From: Siphonodentalium dalli
Taxonomy: Eukaryota; Mollusca; Scaphopoda; Gadilida; Siphonodentaliidae
Direction: 5' to 3'
Assembly: GCA_032622095.1 (NCBI GenBank)
Contig: CP136064.1
Location: 130,747,605 to 130,811,604 of the forward strand
DNA length: 64,000 nucleotides
The notes beneath the pieces were generated by a model. That model worked only from the letters and a program-made list of their open reading frames with translations, made no database searches and was not told the origin of the DNA. Made by a program: the position numbers and the translations under genes. Positions within the stretch are counted from its first letter, which is position 1. Every line of letters starts with the position of its first letter. Of this stretch, positions 23,168 to 34,373 are shown piece by piece.

Positions 23168-24173
23168 CTAATGTGGATTCATAGGCGGTTGTGAATGCGA
23201 CCTAGACGTGTCTTGAATATCAGGCGGGTTGATGCCACTGGGTACTGTATGCGTCGGGTGTGTCTGCTCTGGTGGGTGTGGGTTTGGTGTAGGTATGGTT
23301 CCTGGTGGAGGGGTGGGTGCAGACTTCGGTGGGGCCCTGGGCTGTTGCTGGGGAGTAGGTTGGCTGGCGGGTGGTGTGGCTGTGTTAGCTGAAGAATGAG
23401 GTAAGTTGGTGTGGGGTTTAGATGGGCGGGGGTTGTTGGGAAAAGAGAAGTTTCCACTATAGTTACCTACACCCGGCGGTGGGTAGTATGAATCATGAGA
23501 GCCACTAAAGTCAGAGTCCCTATTGTCTCTTGTGTATCCACGACCTCGGCCTCTGTGTGGGCCTCCTCGCTTTCCGCGTAGCATTCGGCGGTTTGCATAT
23601 CCTCGTGTGGGTGGCCTCCCTTCGCGATTGTTGGCACATCTGTATGGGGGCGGATTCTCGGGGGTCACAAGTTTGTTGTCCACGTACAGTCTGTCTCCAG
23701 CTATGTTGGCTTTCAGTCCGTTATCACGTGCTTGCTGGGCTAGTGGCTTTAATGTGGATTGACGGTATGAATTAACTACCTTTGGTAAGTTTTCATTTAT
23801 ATAAAAATGAGTTCCGCGAAGTATACCACTTGATTTTTTTCACTGTGTCCCTATCGTCCTGTCTCATGAATTTCGCCAGAATCGGTCTCGGGGTCCCATT
23901 TCTACCATCTCGGTTTCCTATTCTCTTCACAAGTTGGAATTCCATTTCCTTGTTGAGTTTCAGCACATATTTAATGAATTCTTTCAATTGGTTTTCTGTA
24001 GATATAGCAAATTCATCTGATTAATCCTCGTTTATCCCAGATATGATCAATTCGTCGCGCATTACTCTGGTCTCCAAGTCAGTTACTGTTTCTAGGACGT
24101 GCTTGGTCCTTTCTTCAAGTAGGTCAATTTTTACCGATTTTTTAAGAATAGTCATGACCTGTTCTGTGATGTT
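23168..24173 (-). pseudogene. LINE A ORF1, C-terminal half: RRM/CTD plus RG- and Pro-rich tail
   Basis: From the 13-bp duplication at 24161-24173 the reading continues NITEQVMTILKKSV, LETRVMRDELIISGINE (coiled coil into RRM-like start; a stop follows), LVKRIGNRDGRNGTPRPILAKF (L1 ORF1-like RRM end) and then a CTD-like block. It ends in an Arg/Gly-rich and then Pro-rich tail (GKRGGPHRGRGRGY, later PPASQPTPQQQPRAPP). ORF1 proteins bind element RNA, and RG tails commonly assist this. A frameshift near 23790 and an in-frame stop near 24010 break it. The first half lies at 31257-31908. Confidence 0.75.
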
Positions 24174-24450
24174 TTTTTTTTATCAATGACATTGTTTATA
24201 AACAAATGAGAAGAAATAGCGTAGTCAATAACGCTCACACCTTTGCAGGTGAATTCACATGAGTTCTTGCCCATTCGGCCATTCAGGATAAGTGAATTGG
24301 TGCCTGAGCACAAATGCACTAATTTGCTCCCATGATTATTGGTTGATTGATCAGGGTTCAATCTATTGGCGGAAATATGTTCAACGCCAGACTTTCTGAT
24401 GATTTCGCGTTCCTTTTCGCCATTACCCATATTACCAGAGGATATGAAAT
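24174..24450 (-). pseudogene. Endonuclease fragment related to LINE A, ending in poly(A)
   Basis: The frame HFISSGNMGNGEKEREIIRK... NHGSKLVHLCSGTNSLILNGR...VIDYAISSHLFINNVID matches the middle of the LINE A endonuclease (GSGSKLMHLCQENEIFILNGR...VIDYVICSPKLTDYI). It is a different, diverged copy. It stops in mid-domain at an A run that is the 3' end of insertion B. Confidence 0.8.
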
Positions 24451-24452
24451 GA

Positions 24453-24572
24453 GTGTTTCTCTCATATGATATTTATGAAACGAGTCTAAGAATTTTCAGT
24501 TTTCTCGAGCCTCTGGCGAGAGAAAACTGAAAATTCGTGACGAGTTTCATAAATATCATATGAGAGAAACAC
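24453..24572. repeat. Near-perfect 120-bp inverted repeat (hairpin 4)
   Basis: GTGTTTCTCTCATATGATAT... pairs with ...ATATCATATGAGAGAAACAC. The turn is TCTCGAGCCTCTGGCGAGA. It directly abuts the endonuclease fragment. Confidence 0.85.
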
Positions 24573-24955
24573 GAATTACATATTCTATTTATCATATGAC
24601 ACCTATAAATTGATTATGATGTCCAAAACGCACACAAATCACTAAATAGCTATATGACATCGGCAGCAAAAGGTTAATGTGACTTCACTACATTGCACCG
24701 GAAGCCCAATTTCACCTGGTGAACTAGCATAAATAATATGCACGCGAAGATATAGTGCGCTATTCTGTTCTCAGTTTGTGACATGATATCGTATTTTTAT
24801 TTTTATTTAATTTGTTTTATAAATTTTTATTTGAAAAAAGACAAATTACTTTCATTTCTCATTCGTTTCTTTGTATGATCAAGCAAAGAGGGGGGGGGGG
24901 TTCTTACAGTGGGTGAGTCTCGGACAATCAGTGGTGCTTCTTGTCCTCGTCTCTT

Positions 24956-25098
24956 GGCGTTTTCGGACCCACTGTAATTATGTTATTTTTGGCTACCTTT
25001 TTTTTGTAAACTTTATGAGAACTATTTTCCAAAATATAGGTAGTCCTTATCGCAATACTTTGTTCCCTCATCTCTCCCTTGTTGCTGGGGATATAAAT
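24956..25098 (+). repeat. 143-bp direct repeat, copy 1
   Basis: From GGCGTTTTCGGACCCACTG to GCTGGGGATATAAAT. Almost identical to 25714-25856, offset 758 bp. It may be terminal repeats of a small element or a local duplication. Confidence 0.8.
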
Positions 25099-25713
25099 TA
25101 CCATTGGATCTACGAGATCCAAGGGCTTTATATCGACAGCAACATCCCTGCTTTTACAGTTTTCAAATCTCGTGCGTCTTTCTGAGGCTCGCTTAAGTCT
25201 CACGAGAAGCGGCGATATTTTAAGCCGGTGCACTACCGTTTTGCGCTAAATGCGCGGTAAGAATTTCTCATTGTTGTGCAATACAGTTGGCACTTTTCTC
25301 TTATCAGAAATTAATATCAAATCTACTTTCTAACCATAATCGCGATGATTTTAATTTAGATACCTTGCTCTTGTTCTCGGTTTTTCCACAAGAGCTCAAG
25401 GTATTAAATTGGAACTATATTTTTGATCGCGCACGAAGACAACAATAACTTGTGAGTACTTCATTCTCAGATTAATTTCCCTTGAGGTGCGTCGCACAAT
25501 TTGATTTCTCTCGAAAAGTTTTATCCCGCCATCCTCCCCTGTCTCCTCCTCTCCTTGCTTGATCTGAGAATCTTTAATACTGTGATATCTGTTTTTAAGG
25601 TCTTCGCACGGTGTTATATAGTGCTCAGATTGTTTGTTTTAGATATATTTACATATGTTTTATATTTTTCTTACATTTTACATATTTGTTATGGGTCCCT
25701 GCCTATTGTTGGA

Positions 25714-25856
25714 GGCGTTTTCGGACCCACTGTAATTATGTTATTTTTGGCTACCTATTTTTTGTAAACTTTATGAGAACTATTTTCCAAAATATAGGTA
25801 GTCCTTATCGCAATACTTTGTTCCCTCATCTCTCCCTTGTTGCTGGGGATATAAAT
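25714..25856 (+). repeat. 143-bp direct repeat, copy 2
   Basis: Partner of 24956-25098. The sequence between the two copies has no recognisable coding content. Confidence 0.8.
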
Positions 25857-26454
25857 ACATTGTGATAATACATGAAGTATATTACAGTTAATGGTTGGTA
25901 ATTAAACAGTTTTTGTCTCTTTCGTTATTTTTTTTTTGAGACTGTAGAAAGGTAGAAGAGAAAAAAGAGTGTGGAGTGAATGGTTTTATGAATGTTGTGT
26001 TATTTAGTTATATTAAATTTCCATTAGTTATAATAATAGATATAATGAAAATGAATTATTGGGTATATGTATTATTTATAATTTTTTCGGAGTCCCTCAC
26101 GTTATTAGGTATATATATGCTAATTACATAATGCAAAATATTAACATTGAGGGATTATTAATTAGTGTTAGCATCGAGCTAAAAGTCTTAAAATCTGGTA
26201 TATTTACGTAACGTGATTATGTACGGCATGGATAGGTGGTATACAATTAATTTTACTCACTATATGATTCAAATAAGTAAGCATACTGTTAGGTAAGTCA
26301 CACAACACGGCACATGTCTGGTCAGCATTCGTGTTTAACACAGTTTTTACAATACTAAATAATATTTACGGAATACTTGTGTGCCAGGCATGTGCAATGT
26401 TATGTACTACATTTCCAGCATACATGTAAATATCTATAGTTATGTATGTGCTGT

Positions 26455-29184
26455 TTAACTGTAATAGTGTAACAGACCTTTCCATTTATCCCACCGACAT
26501 TCGAACTCAGTATATCTAGATTTGCTGTAAAAAATCCATCTTTCAGTTTTTGCGTACATTCGTATTTCTGCTTGGATATTTTGCAATTTTGGTAATTTAG
26601 ATCTCATCTTTGATCGGTATATATTATACTTAATTATGACCAAGATCGTTTGGAGGAGTGGATAAATTTTCTCAGTATCAGCTTTGCCAAATAAAATAGT
26701 GTTTGAATTAATTTCTAATTTATTTGAAGTCGTGTTAAATATCCATACACGAATCTCGTTCCACAGCGAAGCAATAATGTGACATTGAAACATAAGATGG
26801 CTAATGGTCTCTTTTTCAATTTTACAAAATTAACATGTATCATTTTCAGATCGACTCATTTTCTTTAGTACATTGTTAGTCCCTAATATTCTATTGTTTA
26901 TCCGATATTGAAACCATACATATTTCATGTCACAAAACTGAACAAAGGGAGTTTTAAAAACGTCTGACCACCAGTCTAATTCATGGTGCATATTTAGTTT
27001 CTTCTCCCATTTTGAGATGAGGTTCATGTTCATTTTGGGGTCTTGAATGCAATTGTATATATTTCGAATTCGATTTGAGTAAGTGTTCGATCTGATACGG
27101 TAGTATTGGGTTGTTCAGTCGATCGTTGTTACTTTGTTGATAGCTACTAGAGTTTTCCATTTTAGTTAGGTATTTTTTTATTGAAGAGATTATACCGTTG
27201 TATGTCAAAAAATCTGTTTTAATTCCATATAACCGCTTTTCTTCGTCATAGGACATTAACTTGTTATTATCACACATAAGATCGTTCACAAAATATATGC
27301 CACGAAGGGCCAACGATCTGTCATTAATTGCGTGTTTGTTTATTTTGAAAATATCGTTATTTACAATCGTCGATGAGAGCACATCACTGTGCGTTTTTGG
27401 AGCCATCTTTAAGTTTAATATTTTCCATGCATCTAGAACATCTATCCAGAATTGATTGATATATATATCTATTAAGGGCACATCCATTCGATAGATACCA
27501 TTTGTCATTGTTTTTACACTCCATTTGATATCGGACGAGGTTTTGCCAAGAATCCGGTTGAATTATGTAGCGTTTCACCCATGATATTTTCATTAAATGC
27601 ATAAATGTTTGGATATCAATCATTTTACAACCTCCCATGGAATAGTCTTGTTGAAAATATTTCCTAGCAATTTTGTCATTTTTTTTTTATCCCATATGAA
27701 ATTATATATGTCTTTGTTTATGTCAGTTAAGAATGTTTTTGGTGGATTTGGAATTGTCATAAATAAAAACGAGAGTTTAGAAAGTTCCAATGACTTGAAT
27801 ATTGTGACTCTCCCGATAACCGTCAGGTGTCTTTTAGACCACACAGAAAAAATTGTTCGTATCTGGTTGTACGCTGTGATGTAATTATTCGAAAATATAT
27901 CATCGGCATCTAATTGGAAATTTACACCGAGAACTTTAAAACCATTTGATAGCCATCTTATTTTCCATCTGTCACATATAGAGTCAGTACAATCTCTTTT
28001 CTTACCAATCCATACCGCAACTGTTTTGTCGTAATTAATTTTTAAACCTGAAATAAGATAAAAGTAATGTAATAGCTCGAATGCATTGTCAAGGCTTTGG
28101 GGGTCACCATCAAGAAATAACGAGTTATCGTCAGCATATTGTGAAAGTTTAAATTCTGAATTCCCTATCTTAATACCCTTGATATTTTTTCCGTTTCCGG
28201 AATCCTATACCTAATATTTCTACACACAATAAAAAAATTTAAGGCGAAATTGGATCACCTTGGCGACAGCCCCTCGAGATTCTGAAGCTACGAGACACAT
28301 GCCCGTTGATATTGACATTTGACGATATACCGTTATACAAGCAATTAATGATTTTAATAAACTTGTCCCCAAAGTTGAAGTATTTTAAGACTGACGACAA
28401 GAATGACCAGGAGACCGAATCAAAAGCTTTTTCGAAGTCAAGGAGTACAAGTAGTCCAGGAATATTAGCTGATTTTGTTGTGGACAGGATGTCTGATATT
28501 AATCGTATATTTTCGCCAATGAATCTACCTTTTAAAAACCCACTCTGGTCATGATGAATAAGATCTTGAATTACACTTTTCAATCTTTCAGAAAGTATAC
28601 CGGATAAAATTTTGTATGACACATTAAGAAGTGAAATAGGTCGCCAGTTTTTTAGGAATTGTTTTGGTTTGTTTTCTTTTGGAATCAGAGTAAGAATACC
28701 GTGTTTCTGTGTAACCGATAATTCACCTTTATCTAAGCCGTAGTTTAATGACCTAACTAGGAATTTACCAATTTTATTCCAAATCATTTTTATAAAAATC
28801 ACACGAGAAGCCACTGGAACCAGGGCTTTTGTTATTGCGCATATGTTTTAAATAGGTTAATGCCTCGTTTTCAGAAATACGTGATTCAAGGGTGTGAGAG
28901 ATTTCTGGAGATAATTTATTTGGGAAATTATTTGTGTTATCATTTTTAACGCGAACAAATTGTTCAATGTCCGATACATTTGTATTCTCGTGTTTATTTT
29001 CATATAAATTTTCGTAATATAGTTTGGCCTCTTCGAGAATATCATTTTGATCTGTAACCACTTTACCATCCTCTTTTTCAACCCGAAGAAGTGCTTTATT
29101 CATATAATGTCTTTTTTCTAAGTTAAGAAAATATTTAGTTGGTTTTTCCCCACCACTGACCCATCGAGCTCTTGAACGTATCAT
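26455..29184 (-). pseudogene. Tx1/L1-type LINE reverse transcriptase and C-terminal region (frameshifted)
   Basis: RT blocks are spread over several frames: RARWVSGGEKPTKYFLNLEKR, then NNKSPGSSGFSCDFYK, GILTLIPKENKPKQFLKNWR, DQSGFLKGRFIGENIRL, VLLDFEKAFDSVSWSFL and RGCRQGDPISP. After a stop and frameshift near 28240, QYADDNSLFLDG follows. The C-terminal blocks include FIWDKKK, the Trp-rich HELDWWSDVF, and the Tx1-type ending ITLFG-like NTILFGKADTEK and IKYNIYRSKMRSKLP. This order and the GCRQGDPISP/ADDNSLFLDG wording fit the L1/Tx1 group, unlike LINE A and LINE D. At least six frame changes between 29.2 and 26.4 kb make it inactive. Confidence 0.85.
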
Positions 29185-29216
29185 TGCGCCTTCTAATTTC
29201 TTTTTTCTTATATCTT

Positions 29217-29978
29217 CTAATCGTTATTAAATTTCCAATAGCCACGCCCGGGTTTCGTATCACATAATTTGAAATTCACAGTTACTATTGAATGATCGGT
29301 ACGATAACCAGGTATTACGGAAGATGATTCAATAAAAGGCAAAATACAGTTTGATATGAGAAAATAATCTAAACGTGCTTGTTTAAACGGGGACTTTCTT
29401 CGCCAAGTATATCTTAGTTGTTCTGGGTTCTGATATCTCCATACATCAATGAGGTCTTTTTCGCCGATTAGTTTAAATAGTTCATTGCGAGCTTTCGGGT
29501 TATTGTCACCAACGTAATTAAAACAGTCTCTTGAAGGATTAAGGGCAATATTGTAATCACCACAAATCACAACGTTATCAGATATGATATCATCGGTTAG
29601 TATTTTGTTAATTTTTTCATAAAAAGACGGGGTATCTGCATTGGGTCCATATATATTTACTAATGTTAGCTTGAAATCATCTACATTAATTTCGGCTATG
29701 AACATGTTCCCATTTGGGTCCGTATGTAATGCATTAATCTTTAGACCAAATGTATTATTGAATAAAATCGCGACGCCTCTACTTGATGATTTGAAAGAAT
29801 TAAAGCAACATGTATAACCCCACTCCGATTGAATAAATCTCTCTTGATCGCTAGTAAAATGAACGTCTTGTAAACAGTAAATGTCATACTTCAACTTTTT
29901 AAGGTATGTGAAGACATCTCTCCGTTTTTTCTTATCCCCAAGTCCTTGACAATTCATTGAAAGAATTTTAACCGACAT
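29217..29978 (-). CDS. Tx1/L1-type LINE endonuclease (intact frame)
   Basis: The frame of 253 codons covers a whole EEP domain: ILSMNCQGL, YCLQDVHF (the usual QE(T/V)H Glu is Asp here), RGVAILFNN, VNIYGPN, VVICGDYNIAL (GDFN position), RYTWRR, RLDYFLIS and TDHSIVTV, ending GRGYWKFND as in L1 and Tx1 proteins. In active copies it nicks DNA before reverse transcription. The change of catalytic Glu to Asp at residue ~38 and the broken RT downstream suggest a dead copy with one well-preserved domain. Confidence 0.85.
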   Translation of the reverse strand: MSVKILSMNCQGLGDKKKRRDVFTYLKKLKYDIYCLQDVHFTSDQERFIQSEWGYTCCFNSFKSSSRGVAILFNNTFGLKINALHTDPNGNMFIAEINVDDFKLTLVNIYGPNADTPSFYEKINKILTDDIISDNVVICGDYNIALNPSRDCFNYVGDNNPKARNELFKLIGEKDLIDVWRYQNPEQLRYTWRRKSPFKQARLDYFLISNCILPFIESSSVIPGYRTDHSIVTVNFKLCDTKPGRGYWKFNND

Positions 29979-30924
29979 CTATTAATTGTAGATTGTTAGA
30001 GCAAACCCATATTTCATTTTCAAAATACATGTGAATAAGAAACAAACATAGTGCAAACCTTAGTAGAGGACAGAAATACATTAAAAAGAGGATTGTGTGC
30101 AAATTGCTTCCTAGTTCGGGACAGGCAGTTCCAAAGCATATTGTTTGAATGTAATATTAAAGACAGTTATTTTTGTGTTTATTACACACCCGTATGCATA
30201 TGTGCATATGGTCTATGTGTGTATGAAGGGTGTGTAGTGCGCATTATTGACTCCGTAAACAGAATAGATAACTATTTTAATTTTAGGTATAAATTCTTGA
30301 CTAGAATTCAATGGTGTGGTCAATTCAGTAATGGGCTTTAATTCAGTGTGTTTGTATATACGTACGGCAACATGTGTATATACTTAACAATTTTAAAAGT
30401 CGACATTAATCGGTAACAAAAATACACAACCTGGTATTAATTAGCCAATGATTTGTCAATATAACTTAAACAATCTTTGAGAACGCGAGATGTATTGCAA
30501 TAAGACAATTAAAGTTCAGCCTTATATGTAGCTTCGCAAATTAATGTAAGGTGTGACATATATCGGACACGTCATGGCTGAGAAAAGTACAATCTATAAA
30601 TAAAATCAATCGATATGTGTTTGGGCAATACAGCTGAAAAGTACAATCTATAAATAGAATCAATCGATATTCAGGTTAACAACAAGCGGTCAGTGAATGG
30701 TCAGATTAATAGTTAGGCCAGAGTAACATAATGTTCAGTTTGTCAAGGTATGCCTGTTAACTTCACTTGGTGGTGATTGGATTAGTTTATGCGCAAGTGT
30801 ATAGTGCCATTGTTATGAACTATAATCTCGGCATATGTATTTAAAAAAATATTATTCCACTTATTGAGATAATGTAGAAGTATGACACACGATATGTGTA
30901 TATGTGCATCAGAAAGGAAAACAT
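29979..30924. other. 5' region of insertion B; no gene seen
   Basis: Between the Tx1-type endonuclease and the 30.9-31.2 kb repeats there is no coding frame of interest. A ~40-bp text (gctgaaaagtacaatctata) is duplicated near 30580-30670. Confidence 0.4.
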
Positions 30925-31205
30925 ATTGGCAGCGAAAAATGAATTATAAGAGGGGGTTCAGATCGGATTAAACAGGACATTTTTAGTATAGTGGTTGCAG
31001 ACATTGAGCGAAAAAAGAAATTATAAGAGGAGATTCAGATTAAATTAAACAGGACGCTTTTAGTGGGGTGGTTACAGATTTTGAGTACCGTTATAAAATT
31101 ATGTGTCAGAAATGGGGAGAAAAAGAAATTGACAGCGAAACATGAATGATAGGAGAAGTTTGAAAGTAGGATTTATCAGGTTAATTTTAGCGGGGTGGTG
31201 ATGTT
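30925..31205 (-). repeat. Diverged tandem repeat at the 5' end of insertion B
   Basis: 'gcgaaaaatgaattataaga' ... 'aggacatttttagt..gtggttgcaga' recurs in about three diverged units of roughly 90-130 bp. The position, near the 5' end of a Tx1-type LINE, is where promoter-like monomers occur in some L1 elements. Confidence 0.55.
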
Positions 31206-31256
31206 GGGCGGATGGGATATCAGGTCGATGTCAATAGAGCAGTTATGTACAAAGGT

Positions 31257-31908
31257 GTTCTGTGATGTTGGTTTTGAATTCATATAGGGAGTTCACGTCG
31301 TCGGTTGTCTTCCGATTATGGGACTCTAAGGCGCCAACTCTGTTTTGGAGCTCACCAACCGCGTGGTTCATGACTGATAATTTGTTATGTATTGCGGTGA
31401 CTTCACTTTTAACTTCGTCGATGGAGTTAACTTTCAGTGTGATTCCACGTAACATCTCTATCACAGTGTCCATTTTGGGATCCATTTTAGAAGAAAAATA
31501 TTGTCCGAACTGGTTCTGGGTGATTGGGTTAAAGCTTTGAGTTGACATTTCTAGCGCTTGATTGACTGGGATTGAATATGAATCCGTTAGGAATGTCTGA
31601 TCACGATAATCTCCGTGGGAGTTCATTTGCACTATTGTGCTGCTAGCTGTGTGTTGATTGGTAACCTCTGACCTGTTGTACACATTTATGCCGGGACAGT
31701 TGGCAACCTGGGAACTATTTTCAGAGTAATCACTTGGCTGAACAGGGTTAAGATAATTTAGAAGAGTTTGATCCACATGTGTATCTTTGTTAATCACGGT
31801 TGATAAACCTTGGTAGACTGCTTGTGAGACTTCATTGTTTGCCTTATGAATGTCTGAGACATCGACCGCTGAGGTGTTGTCGCTAATGTCAACAAACTTT
31901 GCCGCCAT
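31257..31908 (-). pseudogene. LINE A ORF1, N-terminal half (coiled coil)
   Basis: From MAAKFVDISDN (first ATG of the likely protein, ~31908) through a Ser/Asn/Gln-rich region to a coiled coil (VIEMLRGITLKVNSIDEVKSEVTAIHNKLSVMNHAV, then LQNRVGALESHNRK). The reading ends in the duplicated bases (NITE) and continues at 24173. Coiled coil followed by RRM is the architecture of L1-like ORF1 proteins, which trimerise and bind RNA. The frame is open but severed by insertion B. Confidence 0.7.
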
Positions 31909-32142
31909 TACTGGTTTTGAATGGGAACCTACCGCTTTGTATGGAAAGTGTTCAATATCTCTCACGAATCCACACGATCGTCGGGTCTCGCACTATATAT
32001 CCAATGATAAGTATCCTATGGTGTAATTTGACGAGTAAACATTAAAATATCACCAATTTATGGAGTTTTAACGATTATTTCTCTAAAAAATTCTCTCTCG
32101 AAATTCAAAAGCGTCTTCCTCCGCGCATGCGCAATCACAAAC
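31257..32142 (-). mobile_element. LINE A, 5' portion (5' UTR and ORF1 first half)
   Basis: The left edge is set by the 13-bp duplication (31257-31269). The right edge is set by the point where the gene Z reading frame stops making sense (AWVNSPQ, ~32142). The first transcribed-strand bases include GCGCATGCGC, a CpG-rich palindrome at the presumed 5' end. ORF1 starts below. Confidence 0.7.
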
Positions 32143-33111
32143 ACTTGGGGGGAATTGACCCAAGCATAACAAGGCGTCCGTGAGTTCAGGATACGATCCC
32201 AGACATTCCACGCTGTTTTCTTACCTCTTCCGGCAAAAGCGGATGTAGTGTCTGACCCAGTTAATGCATGGAAAGCAGGTAACTCCTTTGATTTATCGGG
32301 ACCAAGCGAAGCAGCTATTTCATGGGTTGGTATCAAACGATAGTTTTTATTTACCCCGAAGGCAATCCACAATTCTTCAATCTCAAATTGACAAACATGA
32401 GCTACGGCAAGAACTACAACGTCGGTATCGACAGTTCGGATTAAAACTTTGGTGTGTCCGCTGCTAACTGAATGTGCTACATGAAGAATAACCCGCGTAT
32501 CTGCATCTTCGTGATTGCACGATACCATTCCGTCAATCGGTGCGTCTCCACCATTAATACACAACACATGGTTTTCTTCCGTCGAGTTCGACTAATTTCT
32601 TGGACAGAAATGAAAACAATTCAGACTTATTCTCCGAATTACGGAGGAACGATGACCAGTTGCGTGATATCTGACTTTTTTCCAGCACACGTCTTCTGAT
32701 CCCTTCACCTCGCTGTTCTCTGATTCCAGATTTCAAACTTTTTGGTAAGTATCTATCCCATACAACGTCAACTCGTTTCACGTTTTCTAGCTGCGACGTC
32801 ACATATGGCACAAACGCGTTATCTGCATAATCACCAAATGTTGCTGAAGATGCTGGTTGGACCATGTTGACAATCACCGACCCATCAAGTACAATCGCCG
32901 TCACATCTGGTGGGTGTTCAGCTCCTTTGCTTGGCGCGGTCTGTTCCAAACAGCTTAGAAGATCAGACTTCGTCCCAGTTCGCAGCTTGCCATTAGCAGA
33001 AAGTGCTGGAGGGTTCGCTTGATTTTCGTGGGAAAAGAATTGTTCCAGGTGACCATCTCTCACTTGACACCCTATATACAACCGCGAAAACAACAGACAG
33101 TCGTTTTTCAC
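32143..33111 (-). pseudogene. Gene Z, middle part: FEN/XPG-like nuclease signature
   Basis: Two overlapping frames (shift near 32560 in an A run). First: KNDCLLFSRLYIGCQVRDG, LRTGTKSDLLSCL, then AIVLDGSVIVNM and VVWDRYLPKSLKSGIREQRG. Second: CNHEDADTRVILHVAHS, VLIRTVDTDVVVLAVA, and FHALTGSDTTSAFAGRGKKTAW. The order (early VLDGS; D-x-x-LKS...R..R; acidic HEDAD; VDTD; G-D before a GRGKK loop) resembles the metal-binding Asp/Glu series and the GCDY..GIG helix-loop of FEN1/XPG nucleases. That assignment is my inference from motif spacing. The frame ends where LINE A enters. The missing C-terminus is at 18743-19183. Confidence 0.7.
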
Positions 33112-33207
33112 AGAGTAATTTTTATCTTAGAGTTTTGATTTTCTTTTAGATTGAGTACCGAAAATAGACAGGGATAACTTTGTAATTGTATCAGAAAGTG
33201 GGTCATT

Positions 33208-34324
33208 TCAGTCTGGTTTGAGCAACCTCTGTTCAACGAACTCGGAGTATTTTTCAGCTCCTTTCTGCCTTGCAGATGTTATAGAAACAATCACATCGGT
33301 TGACATACTGTCCATAGTATCGAGTCGAATAAGGTCAGGACTTGTCTCAAGGAAAGGGTTGCCAACTTCTTCCAACACAGAAACAAGCGAAGACACATTA
33401 TTAAGAAAATCTGCATGCTTCTTTGGTGACCATTCATGATGATTAGATGCAAATATATCTGTGTGGTTAGAGGAGTCGAACTCATTAATAATTCTAGCGA
33501 ACTCAGGTCCTGACAAAAGCCACCGCTTTAGAGCCACATGATTCTCAGTCAGCCCAACAGCACCTCCAACCCCTTTGATTACCTTGTTAGAATGCTCGTG
33601 TGACTGATCCAACGCCATTTTGGAGAACTTTTTATTTGAGCGTTGTATGACAAAGTTACCTTGCATGAATTCTGTATATACAGATGTGTGTTGCTCTTTC
33701 AGTTGGACCATATCCCGTATGTGTACTGGAAGCCATCGAGAGTAATGAATATGATCTAGTGAGAAAAACCAGGACATCATTTTGTCCAGGCAATCCAAAT
33801 AAAGAGGGAAATCTCCAACCCTGAGTGATCGCACGAAAACATTGAGAAGAATTTCTATTTCGGCCACTGTGTACCAATACACGAACTGCGGATAGTTTTT
33901 AACACACCCTTCGCACCACTTCCCAAATGACAGTTTTGAAGTACACTCGTTTGGTTGATCATTGATAAAATCAGTGTATGCCCTATCTAAGAGAACATGA
34001 AGGGCTGCCACAGTTACTTGGTGGGCATAACGAGATTGCTTGAGTTTATGTCCTGACAATATTGAATCACATTTGCCTGATGTTGTTATACCCGAACGAA
34101 CTAACATATCTGACCAACCACTGTTAGCCAGCCACTGTCCCAATACTGACAAAAACGCCATCTCGATATGCATGCCACTCATCATGATGACGCATTTCGG
34201 GAAATGTCCATTGGATGCGCTTTGCTAGACTAAATAAAGGTTGATCCATAGCTAAAACAGGAATCTGTCCTGCGTTGAGAAATTCAACAGCATCTTGCAC
34301 AATTCGCATTGAGTGCATAATCAT
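33208..34324 (-). pseudogene. Gene Z, conserved central region
   Basis: The frame reads IPVLAMDQPLFSLAKRIQW and, after a shift near 34180, GMHIEMAFLSVLGQWLANSGW...KCDSILSGHKLKQSRYAHQV. Next come SFGKWCEGCVKNYPQFVYWY, FVRSLRVGDFPLYLDCLDKM, HYSRWLPVHIRDM, EFMQGNFVIQRSNKKFS and DQSHEHSNKVIKG. The family is widespread and multi-copy in cnidarians and lophotrochozoans (from memory). Its molecular function is not established to my knowledge. A stop after LLKPD (33208), followed by a frame change into the nuclease part, is one of several breaks. Confidence 0.7.
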
Positions 34325-34373
34325 CGCTGCCGAATTTGCATTCTCTGTGAATAGAGAATTATTGTTTATGGCA

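Larger units (their letters stand above)
19184..24173 (-). mobile_element. LINE A, 3' portion (ORF1 second half, EN, RT, 3' UTR)
   Basis: On the minus strand the order is ORF1 C-terminal half (24173-23168), endonuclease (23137 to ~22330), RT with YADD (to ~20150), C-terminal zinc-knuckle region (to 19703) and a 3' UTR ending in 'gagaataaac' plus TATCTG repeats at 19184. Its 5' portion lies at 31257-32142, on the other side of insertion B. Joined, it is about 5.9 kb. The C-terminal knuckle and RT closely resemble LINE D at 45.7 kb, so both belong to one clade, probably in the I/Jockey group. Several frameshifts make it inactive. Confidence 0.85.
24573..26454. other. Putative 3' UTR/transduced region of insertion B; no gene seen
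   Basis: A G run lies near 24890. A 143-bp direct repeat pair lies at 24956-25098 and 25714-25856. Frames are short and follow the direct repeats. Confidence 0.4.
24174..31256 (-). mobile_element. Insertion B: 7.08-kb retro-insertion with 13-bp target duplication, carrying a Tx1/L1-type LINE
   Basis: GTTCTGTGATGTT occurs at 24161-24173 and again at 31257-31269. Removing 24174-31269 restores a continuous ORF1 for LINE A (…KTNITEQVM…). The 24174 end has an A run on the minus strand (T run on plus), so B entered by reverse transcription in minus orientation. B contains a Tx1/L1-type endonuclease and RT (26455-29978), repeated sequence at its 5' side (30.9-31.2 kb), a direct repeat pair and a hairpin. 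A stray endonuclease fragment of another LINE lies right at its poly(A) end. No ORF1 of its own was seen. Confidence 0.8.

Noticed and set aside
24956-25856. LTR retrotransposon
   Set aside because: The direct repeats lack a clear TG...CA structure and there is no gag/pol between them. Kept only as direct repeats.
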